The notes under the pieces are model-generated. The model saw nothing but the letters and a program-made list of their open reading frames with translations. It did no database searches and was not told the origin of the DNA. Made by a program: the position numbers and the translations under genes. A DNA stretch of 64,000 nt from JARKPK01 sp964631235 (GTDB lineage: Bacteria > Planctomycetota > Planctomycetia > Pirellulales > Thermoguttaceae). Position 1 is the stretch's first letter, and every line of letters begins with the position of its first letter. Where the stretch lies: contig CAZVZX010000015.1 in assembly GCA_964631235.1 (NCBI GenBank), positions 1 to 64,000 on the forward strand, read 5' to 3'. Below, in pieces: positions 18,931 to 27,830 of the stretch.

Positions 18931-20229
18931 TCAGCGATCGAGTGATGCGATGTAGGCCATCGCCTTGGCGGCCGCGGCGATCGTGCGATCGATCTCTGCT
19001 TCGCTATGCGCGGTCGAAAAGAACATCGCCTCGTACTGGCTGCACGGCAGATAAACACCGCGATGAATCATCTGCCAGAAGAATTGGGCATAGCGTTGCG
19101 TGTTGCATCGGGCGGCCGACTCCCAATCGACCACCGCGGCATCGGCAAAGAACAGCGTGAGCATCGAGCCGCAACGGGCCAGTTGCACGGGCAGGCCGGC
19201 GTCGGCGGCCGCGCGGCGCAAGCCGTCTTCCAGCCGCGCGCCAAGGCGTTCGAGGTCGGGATACGGGTTGCTGTCGCGCAAGAGTTCCAAGGTGGCGATT
19301 CCGGCGGCCGTGGCCAATGGGTTGCCGCTCAGTGTGCCCGCCTGAAACACCTTGCCTGCCGGCAGAATCTGATCCATGATCTCGGCCCGGCCCCCGTAGG
19401 CACCCACGGGCAGGCCGCCGCCGATGATCTTGCCGAACGTGGTCAGGTCTGGCGTGATCCCCAGCAGGCTTTGCGCCCCGCCGTAGGCCACGCGAAAACC
19501 GGTCATCACCTCGTCGAAAATCAACAGCGCGCCGTGCGCTGCGGTCAAACGGCGCAGGGCGGCCATGAAGTCGGGCTTCGGCAACACGCAGCCCATATTG
19601 CCCACCACCGGCTCGACGATCACCGCGGCCAACTGGTTCCCGTGCTCGGCGAAGGCGGCCTCGAGCCCAGGCACGTCGTTGTAGCGCAAGACGAGCGTAT
19701 CCTGAGCGGTGCCGGGCGTAACTCCCGGCGAGTTCGGCACGCCGAGCGTTGCGGCCGAGCTGCCAGCGGCCACCAACAGGCTATCGACATGCCCGTGATA
19801 GTTGCCGGCGAACTTGGCCACCAGCGGTCGGCCGGTGAAGCCCCGGGCCAGACGCAGCGCGCTCATCGTCGCCTCGGTGCCCGAGTTGACCAGCCGCACC
19901 TTTTCGACCGAAGGAACGGCCGCGATGATCAACTCGGCCAGGCGAGTCTCGGCCTCGGTCGGTGCGCCGTAGCTGGTGCCTTTGCAGGCGGCCACGGCGA
20001 TCCGGTCGACGACCACCGGATGCGCATGGCCCAAGATCAACGGCCCCCACGAGCCGATGTAGTCGATGTAGCGGTTGCCGTCGAGGTCAAACAGATATGC
20101 CCCCTCGCCGCGGGCAATGAACAGCGGCTCGCCGCCGACGGCCCCGAACGCCCGAGCCGGGCTGTTCACACCGCCGGGGATCACCCGTTTCGCCTGCTCA
20201 AAAGCCGCGTGTGATTTCTCGAATAGCAT
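18931..20229 (-). CDS. hemL: Glutamate-1-semialdehyde 2,1-aminomutase
   Basis: PLP-dependent enzyme of 432 aa that converts glutamate-1-semialdehyde to 5-aminolevulinate, the second step of the C5 haem pathway. Recognisable blocks are PGGVNSPARAFGAVGGEPLF at the N terminus, VRLVNSGTEATMSALRLARG, the cofactor Asp in LIFDEVMTGFRVA, and the PLP lysine in TTFGKIIGGGLPVGAYGG. The C-terminal YLPCSQYEAMFFSTAH is also conserved. The start at 20229 is fixed by GGAGGG about 8 nt upstream. It stands alone with its own terminator; no other hem gene is visible. Length is normal. Confidence 0.96.
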   Translation of the reverse strand: MLFEKSHAAFEQAKRVIPGGVNSPARAFGAVGGEPLFIARGEGAYLFDLDGNRYIDYIGSWGPLILGHAHPVVVDRIAVAACKGTSYGAPTEAETRLAELIIAAVPSVEKVRLVNSGTEATMSALRLARGFTGRPLVAKFAGNYHGHVDSLLVAAGSSAATLGVPNSPGVTPGTAQDTLVLRYNDVPGLEAAFAEHGNQLAAVIVEPVVGNMGCVLPKPDFMAALRRLTAAHGALLIFDEVMTGFRVAYGGAQSLLGITPDLTTFGKIIGGGLPVGAYGGRAEIMDQILPAGKVFQAGTLSGNPLATAAGIATLELLRDSNPYPDLERLGARLEDGLRRAAADAGLPVQLARCGSMLTLFFADAAVVDWESAARCNTQRYAQFFWQMIHRGVYLPCSQYEAMFFSTAHSEAEIDRTIAAAAKAMAYIASLDR

Positions 20230-20655
20230 GGTTACACCCTCCGCGCCCGCAAAGCCGGATATCTTACCACACCCTTCGCCTGCCGCGAGAGACGGGCCGA
20301 ACCACGCGAAACGGTTTCGACAGCCGAGTGTTCCGACCGCGCCCGCCAGGGCATTCGGCGCTTCCGGCGGCAACGCGATGCGCTCGGGTGCGGACATCCG
20401 GCGGCGGGCGAGGAGGGCGCATCGTGTCGGAAATCGACTGAAAGCCAGGCCGGTGATCGTCCGATTTGAATGCCCGTCGCCAACCGACTATCATCGTTTG
20501 CAGAAAAAACCCGCTGCTCAGCAAGTCGAGTGCGGGCCGACGACGATTCGGCGGCAGCCTGCGAAGTGTTTTTTCTCGACGATCAGACGTATTCTCTAAT
20601 GCTCTCCTTGTTTGTGGCCTTCCTTCTAAAACGCTCTCCGGCCGAGGAGTCTGTG
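20230..20655. other. Divergent intergenic region hemL/sulfatase
   Basis: No gene is supported. The region should contain promoters for both flanking genes. An AT-rich patch around 20569-20600 is the only promoter-like stretch, and no convincing -35/-10 pair could be assigned. Confidence 0.45.
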
Positions 20656-22593
20656 ATGATGGCGAAATGCCCGCTGTTCGCGCTACCAGTTATTCGGGTA
20701 ATCGGTCGTTCGGCCGGCGGGTTCGCGCCGGCGGTGGTCCGCGCGGCATTCGGTGCGGCGATGTTCGTCGCTGCCCTTGCCGCCGCGACGGGCGCCGTTC
20801 AAGTTGGCGCCGCTGAGGCCGGCACTGCCACGGTAAAAGCCGCCGCGGCCGAACGGCTCGATCGCGTCAGTCGGCCCAACGTCTTGATCGTGTTGACCGA
20901 CGATCAAGGGATGGGCGACTTCTCCTTCACGGGCAATCCGGTGCTGAAGACGCCCAATCTCGATCGCTTTGCCGAAAGCGCCGTGCGGCTGACCGATTTC
21001 CACGTTGCCCCGATGTGTACGCCCACTCGCGGCGAATTGATGACCGGACTGTCGGCCCTGTACAACGGGGCCACTTCGGTAACGGCCGGCCGCACCTTCA
21101 TTCGGCCCGGCATCGCCACGCTGCCCGAAGTGTTCGCCAAAAGCGGCTATGCCACGGGCATTTTCGGCAAGTGGCATTTGGGCGACCACTACCCGCATCG
21201 GCCGATGGACAAGGGCTTCCAAGAGTGCATCTATCACTTGGGCTGGGGGCAGTTGCACTCCACGCCCGAATTCGATTGGCCGCTGATCGACGGCCGCTAC
21301 TTCCACAACGGCGTGCAGAAGCGATATCAAGGGCACTGCACCGATTTTTGGTTCGACTCGGCGATGAAATGGATGCGGCAGTGCAAAGAGCGGGGAACTC
21401 CCTTCCTTTGCTACTTGCCGACCAACGCCCCGCACGCCCCGCACATCGACCTGGAGGAATACATCGCACCGTACCGCAGCGGCAAGGGACCGGCCGCCTT
21501 CTTCGGGATGATCGCGCATATCGATCGGCGCTTCGGCGATTTGGAACTTTTTCTTCAGCGCGAGGGTCTAAAGGATGACACGATCGTGGTCTTCATGACC
21601 GACAACGGCGGAACGGCCGGCGTGCGGCTGTTCAATGCCGGACTGCGCGGCCACAAAACCGAATACTACGACGGCGGCCACCGAGTTCCTTGCTGGATTC
21701 GTTGGCCTAACGGCGGCCTGGGCGCGCCGCGCGACATCGACACGCCCGCCCAAAGCCTCGATCTGCTGCCGACGTTGTGCGAGTGGTGCGGGGTGGAACC
21801 GCCGCGGCGTTCGGACGAAGAAGCACGTTATGCCGGCCGAAGCTTAGCCGCACTGATTCGCGGCAGCGGCCGGACATCGGACGGACGGAGCGCAGACGAC
21901 GAAAACCGTTCGCAACGCAAACTGGTGGTGCAATACGGCCAAACGCCGGAGAAATTTCAATCGTGCGTCATTTGGGGCAAGTGGCGGCTGGTTCACGGGA
22001 AAGAATTGTACGACACCGCGGCCGATCGGGGGCAACAACACGATCTGGCCGGCGACCACCCGGAAATTGTGGCAGAGATGCGCGCGTATTACGATCGCTG
22101 GTGGTCGGGCATCGAGCCGCGCGTGAACGATTTTGTGCCGATCAGCCTCGGGGCCGACGCCCAGCCGGTGGTCGAGCTGACCAGCGGCGACTGGGAAGGC
22201 ATTTATGCCGACAACTCGGGCTTCGTCCGCGAGGCGGTCGGCGGGCCCAACGGTGGGCACTGGCACGTGTTCGTCGAGAAGGCGGGCCGATATCAGTTCA
22301 CCCTCCGCCGCTGGCCCGAGCAAACCGGCGCCGCACTGGGGGCCGCCTATCCGCCATCGGAGAAGTCGCCCTCGAATAAACCGAACATCCAAACCAAGAG
22401 TTTTCCGACCATCGCGGCCGCGCGCATCCGCATCGCCGACCGTGAAGTGGGGCAACCGGCCGACCCGAACGCGACCGGAGCGATGATCGAAGTCGATTTG
22501 CCTGCCGGCCGAACGACGCTGAAGGCCTGGTTCGTTGACGGCCAGGGCGAAGACCTTTGCGGAGCGTTTTTCGTTACGGTGAAACGGCTGTAA
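20656..22593 (+). CDS. Secreted type I sulfatase
   Basis: A 645-aa sulfatase of the arylsulfatase A type that hydrolyses sulfate esters, probably on polysaccharides. A long N-terminal leader ends near residue 54 (VAALAAATGAVQVGAAEAG). The metal-binding NVLIVLTDDQGMGDFS and the active-site signature CTPTRGELMTG (Cys121, which must be oxidised to formylglycine) are intact, as are GKWHLGDHYPH and MTDNGGT. The last 150 residues (from about DWEGIYADNSG) form an extra beta-rich domain typical of planctomycete sulfatases. ATG at 20656 is chosen for GAGGAG 6 nt upstream. No formylglycine-generating enzyme gene lies in the window. Confidence 0.93.
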   Translation: MMAKCPLFALPVIRVIGRSAGGFAPAVVRAAFGAAMFVAALAAATGAVQVGAAEAGTATVKAAAAERLDRVSRPNVLIVLTDDQGMGDFSFTGNPVLKTPNLDRFAESAVRLTDFHVAPMCTPTRGELMTGLSALYNGATSVTAGRTFIRPGIATLPEVFAKSGYATGIFGKWHLGDHYPHRPMDKGFQECIYHLGWGQLHSTPEFDWPLIDGRYFHNGVQKRYQGHCTDFWFDSAMKWMRQCKERGTPFLCYLPTNAPHAPHIDLEEYIAPYRSGKGPAAFFGMIAHIDRRFGDLELFLQREGLKDDTIVVFMTDNGGTAGVRLFNAGLRGHKTEYYDGGHRVPCWIRWPNGGLGAPRDIDTPAQSLDLLPTLCEWCGVEPPRRSDEEARYAGRSLAALIRGSGRTSDGRSADDENRSQRKLVVQYGQTPEKFQSCVIWGKWRLVHGKELYDTAADRGQQHDLAGDHPEIVAEMRAYYDRWWSGIEPRVNDFVPISLGADAQPVVELTSGDWEGIYADNSGFVREAVGGPNGGHWHVFVEKAGRYQFTLRRWPEQTGAALGAAYPPSEKSPSNKPNIQTKSFPTIAAARIRIADREVGQPADPNATGAMIEVDLPAGRTTLKAWFVDGQGEDLCGAFFVTVKRL

Positions 22594-22675
22594 GGCGGCC
22601 CGTTCCGGTCGAAGCTGGTCGCCCGGCCGTTTCGGTTCCGCGGTAAGCGGGCGCATTCGATCGGAGTAATCGGCC

Positions 22676-23860
22676 ATGAACACTCGATCGCCAAAGGGTG
22701 GACGGGACTTTTCGCGTCGGGCCTTCACCGGGCTTTTGGCTCGCTCGTTGGCCGCGATTTCGAGCGGCGCGGCGATGTGCCGGGCACTGGGTCGCTTGGT
22801 TGTGCCGGGCGTGGCGGCCGGGGTTGGTTCGTTGGTGGCATGCCGCGCGGCGGCCCAACGGCCATCGACCCGCGACCATGTCGAAGAGATGGCCGACGCG
22901 ATCGACCGCCTTCAGGTGGCCGAACCGCTCGGCGACGACTCGTGGGCCCTCTATCCGCTGTTGTTCGAAGGCGGAGATCGGCTGCCGGGCCGTTGGCTCA
23001 ACCTCGACGAAGCGCTGGCCCGCGGTGTGCTGGTCGTGTACGAGCAACCGCAGCCGGTGGTCGCCCGTGTGGTGGTCGAGAATCGCAGCCGCGGCGAATA
23101 CGTCCTGCTGACCAGCGGCGAGCTTCTTTCCGGCGGCAAACAAACGCGAACCATCGCCCGCGATGCAATCGTTGCTCCGGGGCATCGGGTCGAAGTGCCG
23201 GTGCGTTGCGTCGAACCGCATCGTTGGGAGGGGCGCGACGAGTTCCGTTCGACGCCGGCGGCCGCCCCGCCTTCGCTTCGCCGATTGCTCCACGGCGAGG
23301 CCGATCAACAGGCCGTTTGGGAGGAGACGGCGCGAACCGGTCAGGCGCTGAAGGCCGAAAGCCCCAGCGGCTGCTTGGCGGCCGCTTTAGAGAGCGAGCA
23401 CGTGCAAGAACCGCTGGGCCGGTTGCGCCGCGGCTTCGTCGGCCGGCTGCCCGAGGGCGCCGTCGGCTGCGTGTTCGTCAGTCGGCGCCGGGTGCTGGGG
23501 TTGGAGTTGTTCGGTCGGGCGTCGTTGTTTCGATCGCTCTTTGCGAAGCTGTTCGACGCCTATGCCGTCGAGGGCGTGCTGCTGGCGGCCGGGGCCGAGG
23601 GGGTGATCGACCCGCCGCACCGCCCGGCCCTGGAGTTCGTCGAACGGTTGTATCGGGCGGGCAGCATGCGGGCCGACACGCCCGGGGCGGGCCGCGGCAT
23701 TGCCACAGCGGCGCTGCGGTTGGTGGGCCGCGGGGTGGGATTCGACGGTCGGCTGGCGCACTTCGGCGTTCAGCCCGACGCCCGCTGGTTCCCGCCGCCC
23801 AAGCCGCTGCCGCGTCCGCCGATTGTTCCCATGCCTCGCCCAACGCCCGAGGCGCGCTGA
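22676..23860 (+). CDS. ARPP-1 (DUF6569) domain protein with Tat-like leader
   Basis: A 394-aa protein matching the ARPP-1 domain pattern. From about residue 60 it shows ARGVLVVYEQPQPVVARVVVE, then LLTSGELLSGGKQTRTIARD and VPVRCVEPHRW, the three hallmark blocks of the domain. The N terminus has arginines and a hydrophobic stretch (SRRAFTGLLARSLAAISSG), suggesting Tat export or membrane association. The C-terminal tail is Pro-rich. The biochemical role of the family is not established. GGAG is 9 nt upstream of the start. It follows the sulfatase by 82 nt on the same strand and may be cotranscribed, although no functional link is known. Confidence 0.75.
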   Translation: MNTRSPKGGRDFSRRAFTGLLARSLAAISSGAAMCRALGRLVVPGVAAGVGSLVACRAAAQRPSTRDHVEEMADAIDRLQVAEPLGDDSWALYPLLFEGGDRLPGRWLNLDEALARGVLVVYEQPQPVVARVVVENRSRGEYVLLTSGELLSGGKQTRTIARDAIVAPGHRVEVPVRCVEPHRWEGRDEFRSTPAAAPPSLRRLLHGEADQQAVWEETARTGQALKAESPSGCLAAALESEHVQEPLGRLRRGFVGRLPEGAVGCVFVSRRRVLGLELFGRASLFRSLFAKLFDAYAVEGVLLAAGAEGVIDPPHRPALEFVERLYRAGSMRADTPGAGRGIATAALRLVGRGVGFDGRLAHFGVQPDARWFPPPKPLPRPPIVPMPRPTPEAR

Positions 23861-24213
23861 CGCAAGCCGCCCGCGGCTGAGTGCTGGGGCTGCGATTCCA
23901 TGCCCGCGCGATCTCCCTCCGCCAGTCCTGGGCCATCGCAGGGGCGGTGAATCGCTCCGCACCCCGTGGAAAAACACGCAAGCTTGGAAACAAACGCGAG
24001 CGATTGTCGGCCCGAAAGCGATTGCCCATTCTGTGACATACTCTATTACGAATCTTTTACGTTGGTTGATCTTGGCGTTGACTCCCCGCGGGCGAAGAAT
24101 CTCGTATCGCCGAAACGATTGCAGGTTGCAGTGATCGGCGGTCCCGACAAAGCGCCGACCAGAATCGGCAAATCGGGAGACGAAGGAAACGGTTCGAATA
24201 GAAGGTGTCGACG
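23861..24213. other. Intergenic region upstream of the desaturase
   Basis: No gene is supported. An AT-rich patch at 24020-24062 is a plausible promoter region for the desaturase but shows no clear consensus pair. A short palindrome AGCCGC-CC-GCGGCT lies at 23868-23881, just after the preceding stop, without a T-run. Confidence 0.4.
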
Positions 24214-25362
24214 ATGTCGGAATTGTTGTTGGAGCGGAATCGGAAAGGCGAGTTGCCGTGCCGTGTCGAAACTGGCGGAGAATGCAGCGTGGCCGGCGCG
24301 GCGGCGGTCGAGCGATCAATTGCCACGGTCGAAGACGAGGCCCGAATCGCGGCCGTTGGACCGAGGGCCGACGCCGACGAGGCGAGAGATCGGGCTGTCG
24401 TGGCGGAAAAGCGGGCTGAAGATTTCGGGCAGCGCAAGGCCTCGGGCAACGTGCGGGCGGATCTGAACTTCCTGGATCCGAAGCACCGTTGGGCAAACGG
24501 GCTAGAGTGGTATGTGGTCGCTTGGTTGGGATTGATTCACTTGGGGGCGTTGGCGGCTCCCTGGTTCTTTTCATGGCAGGGCCTTGCCGCTTTCCTGGCG
24601 TTGACATGGCTCACCGGTCCGTTAGGCGTGTGCCTGGGCTATCACCGACTGTTGACGCACAACAGCTTTCAGACGTTTCGCTGGGTGCGACGGGCTCTGG
24701 CGACGTTGGGCGTGTTGGCCGGCGAGGGGCCGCCGATCACCTGGGTTTCGGTCCATCGGCAGCACCATCAGCATAGCGATCGGCCCGGCGATCCGCATTC
24801 GCCTCGCGACGGCGCGTGGTGGAGCCACATGATTTGGTTGTTTCCGCGGCCGCGGCAGCCGCAGTTTCAGGCGATGATCGATCGCTATGGCAAGGACTTG
24901 CTGGCCGACCCCTACATGCGGTTTCTCGATCGGACGTTCTTGCTGTGGCACCTGGGGCTGGCCGCCGCGTTGGGCGGGTTGGGCTGGGTGCTTTGGGGGC
25001 CGGCCGTGGCGGCATCGATGATCGTCTGGGGCTCGCTGCTGCGGATGGTTTATGTGCTGCATGTTACCTGGTTGGTCAACTCGGCATCGCATTTGTGGGG
25101 CTATCGCAACTTCGAGACGAAGGACGACAGCCGCAATCTGTGGTGGGTCGGGCTGCTGGCCTTCGGCGAGGGATGGCACAACAACCATCATGCGCATCCG
25201 GGCCGGGCGCAGCATGGTGGCTATCGTTGGTGGGAGATCGACCTGACGTATCGCACGATCTGGCTGATGGAAAAACTCGGACTGGCCTGGGGCGTGGTTC
25301 GTCCGCGCGCGAAGGCAACCGACCTCGGGCAGCCAAAGGCAGCGGGTGAAGGCGATGCGTAA
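24214..25362 (+). CDS. Membrane fatty-acid (acyl-CoA delta-9 type) desaturase
   Basis: A 382-aa integral membrane di-iron desaturase that introduces a double bond into acyl chains and adjusts membrane fluidity. All three histidine boxes are present: HRLLTH, HRQHHQHS and, near the C terminus, HNNHH. The additional NSASHLWG motif is also present. Four hydrophobic helices flank them. The first 85 residues form an unusually long hydrophilic, charged extension rich in Glu, Arg and Ala, absent from typical bacterial members. ATG at 24214 has AAGG 8 nt upstream; an in-frame GTG lies 9 nt earlier. It stands alone between intergenic spaces. Substrate (acyl-CoA or acyl-lipid) cannot be told from sequence. 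Confidence 0.9.
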   Translation: MSELLLERNRKGELPCRVETGGECSVAGAAAVERSIATVEDEARIAAVGPRADADEARDRAVVAEKRAEDFGQRKASGNVRADLNFLDPKHRWANGLEWYVVAWLGLIHLGALAAPWFFSWQGLAAFLALTWLTGPLGVCLGYHRLLTHNSFQTFRWVRRALATLGVLAGEGPPITWVSVHRQHHQHSDRPGDPHSPRDGAWWSHMIWLFPRPRQPQFQAMIDRYGKDLLADPYMRFLDRTFLLWHLGLAAALGGLGWVLWGPAVAASMIVWGSLLRMVYVLHVTWLVNSASHLWGYRNFETKDDSRNLWWVGLLAFGEGWHNNHHAHPGRAQHGGYRWWEIDLTYRTIWLMEKLGLAWGVVRPRAKATDLGQPKAAGEGDA

Positions 25363-25596
25363 GGACCGTCGCGTCCCGCAATCTGAGGGTGTGCGGCAGC
25401 CGCGCCGGCCGAAGATGCCGCAACCGCTTGCAGTTGCGCCGGGCGATAGGGTATCGTAGAACGATAAGGGATTCGGGCTTCGCGACGAGATGCCGACGCG
25501 ACCGTTGGTGCGGCCGTCGTTGTGCAGGGGGCGGGCGATGGGGCCCGAGCAGTGCTTCCTTTTTCTTGCGTTCTTCTCTCACGACGGGCGTCGCAC

Positions 25597-27624
25597 GTGG
25601 CGGACCTTGCCTACTTGGTGATTCGCGAGGGGACGAAGTGGAGCGATGTTTTCCGGCTCGTGCCGGGACAAGTGGTTACCGTGGGCCGCGCTCCAACCAA
25701 CCAAATCGTCCTCAAAGACGAGCGGTGCAGCCGGAACCACCTCGAGCTATTCACCTCGGGGGGGCGTTGGATTCTGCGCGATCTGGAAAGCCGCAACGGC
25801 ACGATGGTGGGCGATCAACGGATTCGGGGCGACTACCCGTTGAACGTCGGCGATGTGATCCGCGTCGGCCACTCGCAGTTGGTTTTCGTACATAAGCTCT
25901 CTGAGGCGTTCGGCGATTCGAGCGGCACTCGGCTCTCCCCTGCGGCAGCGGCCGCCGGTGCGGACGACGATTCGCATGTGCTGGTCCCCTGCGAGCCGAC
26001 AACGATTACGCACCGTCGCGGGCAAACGAAGTTCTTGGAAGCCGAGGCGGGGGCCGAGGAAGCGGAAGGAGTGACCAAAATGGGTCGGGCGGCGGCAAGA
26101 CTCTGCCGCCTGGCCTTCGAATTGGCCAAGGCGCCCGACGTCGCCGCGATGGCAAAGCTGGCACTTGATACCCTGCTGAAATGCACTCAAACCGATGCGG
26201 CCGCGCTGTGGCTCTTGCCGGCAAAAGACCGCGATCAAACCGTGCCGCTTTCGGCCGACCGGCTGGAGCTGATTGCCTCGCTTAGCTCGACCGACCAGCG
26301 ATATCATCGGGTGCCGCCGAGCTTGGCGGCCACTGTGCTGCGCGAGGGCGAAGCCGTGTTGGCCCGAAACGTGCTTGGCGACAGCAGCTTGGGCAGCCGC
26401 GACAGCAAGGGCGAGATTCATACGACCAGTGTGATCTGCGCGCCGATTCGCCAGGGACGACGTTCGGTGGGGCTCATTCACACCTACTCGACCTTCACCG
26501 ATCGCGGGCCCGACCCCGACGACCTTGAGTTCACGCTGGCGGTGGCCGACACCGTGGCCGTGGCGCTCGATAATTTGCAACGTCGGCAAGAGTTGGCCGA
26601 AAACCTCACCCGGGTGCGCACCGAGAATGTACAGTTGCGCGAGCGGTTGGGCGTGCAAACAGAGATCATCGGCCGCAGCGCCGCGATCCGCGCGGTGACC
26701 GAAGAGATCGCCCGCGCGGCCGCCACGAACGCCACGGTGCTGATCCGCGGCGAAAGCGGGGTCGGCAAAGAGCTGGTAGCCCGAGCGATTCATCTCAACA
26801 GCCAACGGCGCGAGAATGTGTTCGTCTGCCTGAATTGCGCGGCCTTGGCCGAAACATTGCTGGCCAGCGAGTTGTTCGGGCACGAGCGCGGGGCGTTTAC
26901 CGGGGCCACCGAGCGGAAGATCGGCAAGTTCGAGGCCGCTCATCGAGGGACGCTGATGCTCGATGAGATCGGCGAGATGGCCCTGAGCATTCAGGCGAAG
27001 TTCCTCCGCGTGCTCGAGGGGCATCCGTTCGAGCGGGTCGGCGGCAGCAAGCCGGTCACGGCCGATGTTCGAGTGATCGCCGCCACCAACCGCGACTTGG
27101 AAAAGGCCGTGGCGGCCGGCGAATTCCGCCGCGACCTCTACTTCCGCCTGCATGTCGTGGAAATCGTCGTGCCGCCGCTGCGCAAACGGGTGGAAGACAT
27201 CCCGCTGCTTGCCGAACACTTCCTGCGAAAATTCACGGCCGAAACCGGACGGCGCATCAAAGGGTTCACTCCCTCGGCAATGGAGCAGTTGTTGCGTTAC
27301 CGCTGGCCGGGCAACATTCGAGAACTGAAGAACGTGATCGAGCGGGCGGTCGTGCTGTGCCCCAACGAGGAAATCGGGCCGGAAGACCTCTTGCTCACCA
27401 AGCTGGCTACCGCCGGCGATACGGAGGTAACGCCGCCGCCGGCCGAAGAGGAATTTCTGCCTGCTTCTTTGGAAGAGATCGAGCGCCGCTACATTCTCGC
27501 CACGTTGCAGCATACCGATTGGAACAAGAGCCGCACAGCGGCGATTCTCGGGATCGAGCGATCGACGCTCGATCGAAAAATCCGCCGTTACGCCCTGGAA
27601 GACGAGGCCCCGCGGCGACGTTGA
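25597..27624 (+). CDS. FHA-GAF sigma-54-dependent transcriptional activator
   Basis: A 675-aa activator of RNA polymerase sigma-54. Residues 20-98 form an FHA phosphothreonine-binding domain (VGRAPTNQIVLKDERCSRNH and DLESRNGTMVG). A GAF-type sensor follows at about 160-335. The AAA+ domain has Walker A GESGVGKE, the sigma-54 contact loop GAFTGA and Walker B LMLDEIGEM. A Fis-type helix-turn-helix ends the chain (NKSRTAAILGIERSTLDRKI). The start is GTG at 25597, giving VADLAYLVIREG. No ATG lies in the open frame upstream and the ribosome site is weak. The FHA domain implies control by a Ser/Thr kinase, not encoded here. Target genes are unknown. Confidence 0.92.
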   Translation: MADLAYLVIREGTKWSDVFRLVPGQVVTVGRAPTNQIVLKDERCSRNHLELFTSGGRWILRDLESRNGTMVGDQRIRGDYPLNVGDVIRVGHSQLVFVHKLSEAFGDSSGTRLSPAAAAAGADDDSHVLVPCEPTTITHRRGQTKFLEAEAGAEEAEGVTKMGRAAARLCRLAFELAKAPDVAAMAKLALDTLLKCTQTDAAALWLLPAKDRDQTVPLSADRLELIASLSSTDQRYHRVPPSLAATVLREGEAVLARNVLGDSSLGSRDSKGEIHTTSVICAPIRQGRRSVGLIHTYSTFTDRGPDPDDLEFTLAVADTVAVALDNLQRRQELAENLTRVRTENVQLRERLGVQTEIIGRSAAIRAVTEEIARAAATNATVLIRGESGVGKELVARAIHLNSQRRENVFVCLNCAALAETLLASELFGHERGAFTGATERKIGKFEAAHRGTLMLDEIGEMALSIQAKFLRVLEGHPFERVGGSKPVTADVRVIAATNRDLEKAVAAGEFRRDLYFRLHVVEIVVPPLRKRVEDIPLLAEHFLRKFTAETGRRIKGFTPSAMEQLLRYRWPGNIRELKNVIERAVVLCPNEEIGPEDLLLTKLATAGDTEVTPPPAEEEFLPASLEEIERRYILATLQHTDWNKSRTAAILGIERSTLDRKIRRYALEDEAPRRR

Positions 27625-27693
27625 TCCCTCGGGGCAGAACGCCCGGCGCGCGGTCGGCATCGATCGAAGGTCAAGGCACGCGGGCGGGGCGTT

Positions 27694-27730
27694 GCGGCGC
27701 GCGGCTTGCGCCGCGGAAAGAGCCTTTTTT
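27694..27730 (+). terminator. Candidate terminator after the sigma-54 activator
   Basis: A perfect 7-bp hairpin (GCGGCGC at 27694-27700, GCGCCGC at 27708-27714) is followed ten bases later by six T. The gap between stem and T-run is longer than usual, so termination may be weak. Confidence 0.35.
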
Positions 27731-27830
27731 CTGAATTGCCCGCCGGAAACAGCAACGCATCGGCCGCCATGCCACGCCGGTCGGCCTTTTCCCGACGTTT
27801 TGGATCTGCTGCTTGACAGGTACTTTCGGC

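Noticed and set aside
18145..18955. Open frames through the 111-bp repeats and the gap on both strands
   Set aside because: They exist because the repeat length is a multiple of three and N is read as any residue. There is no start signal and no family.
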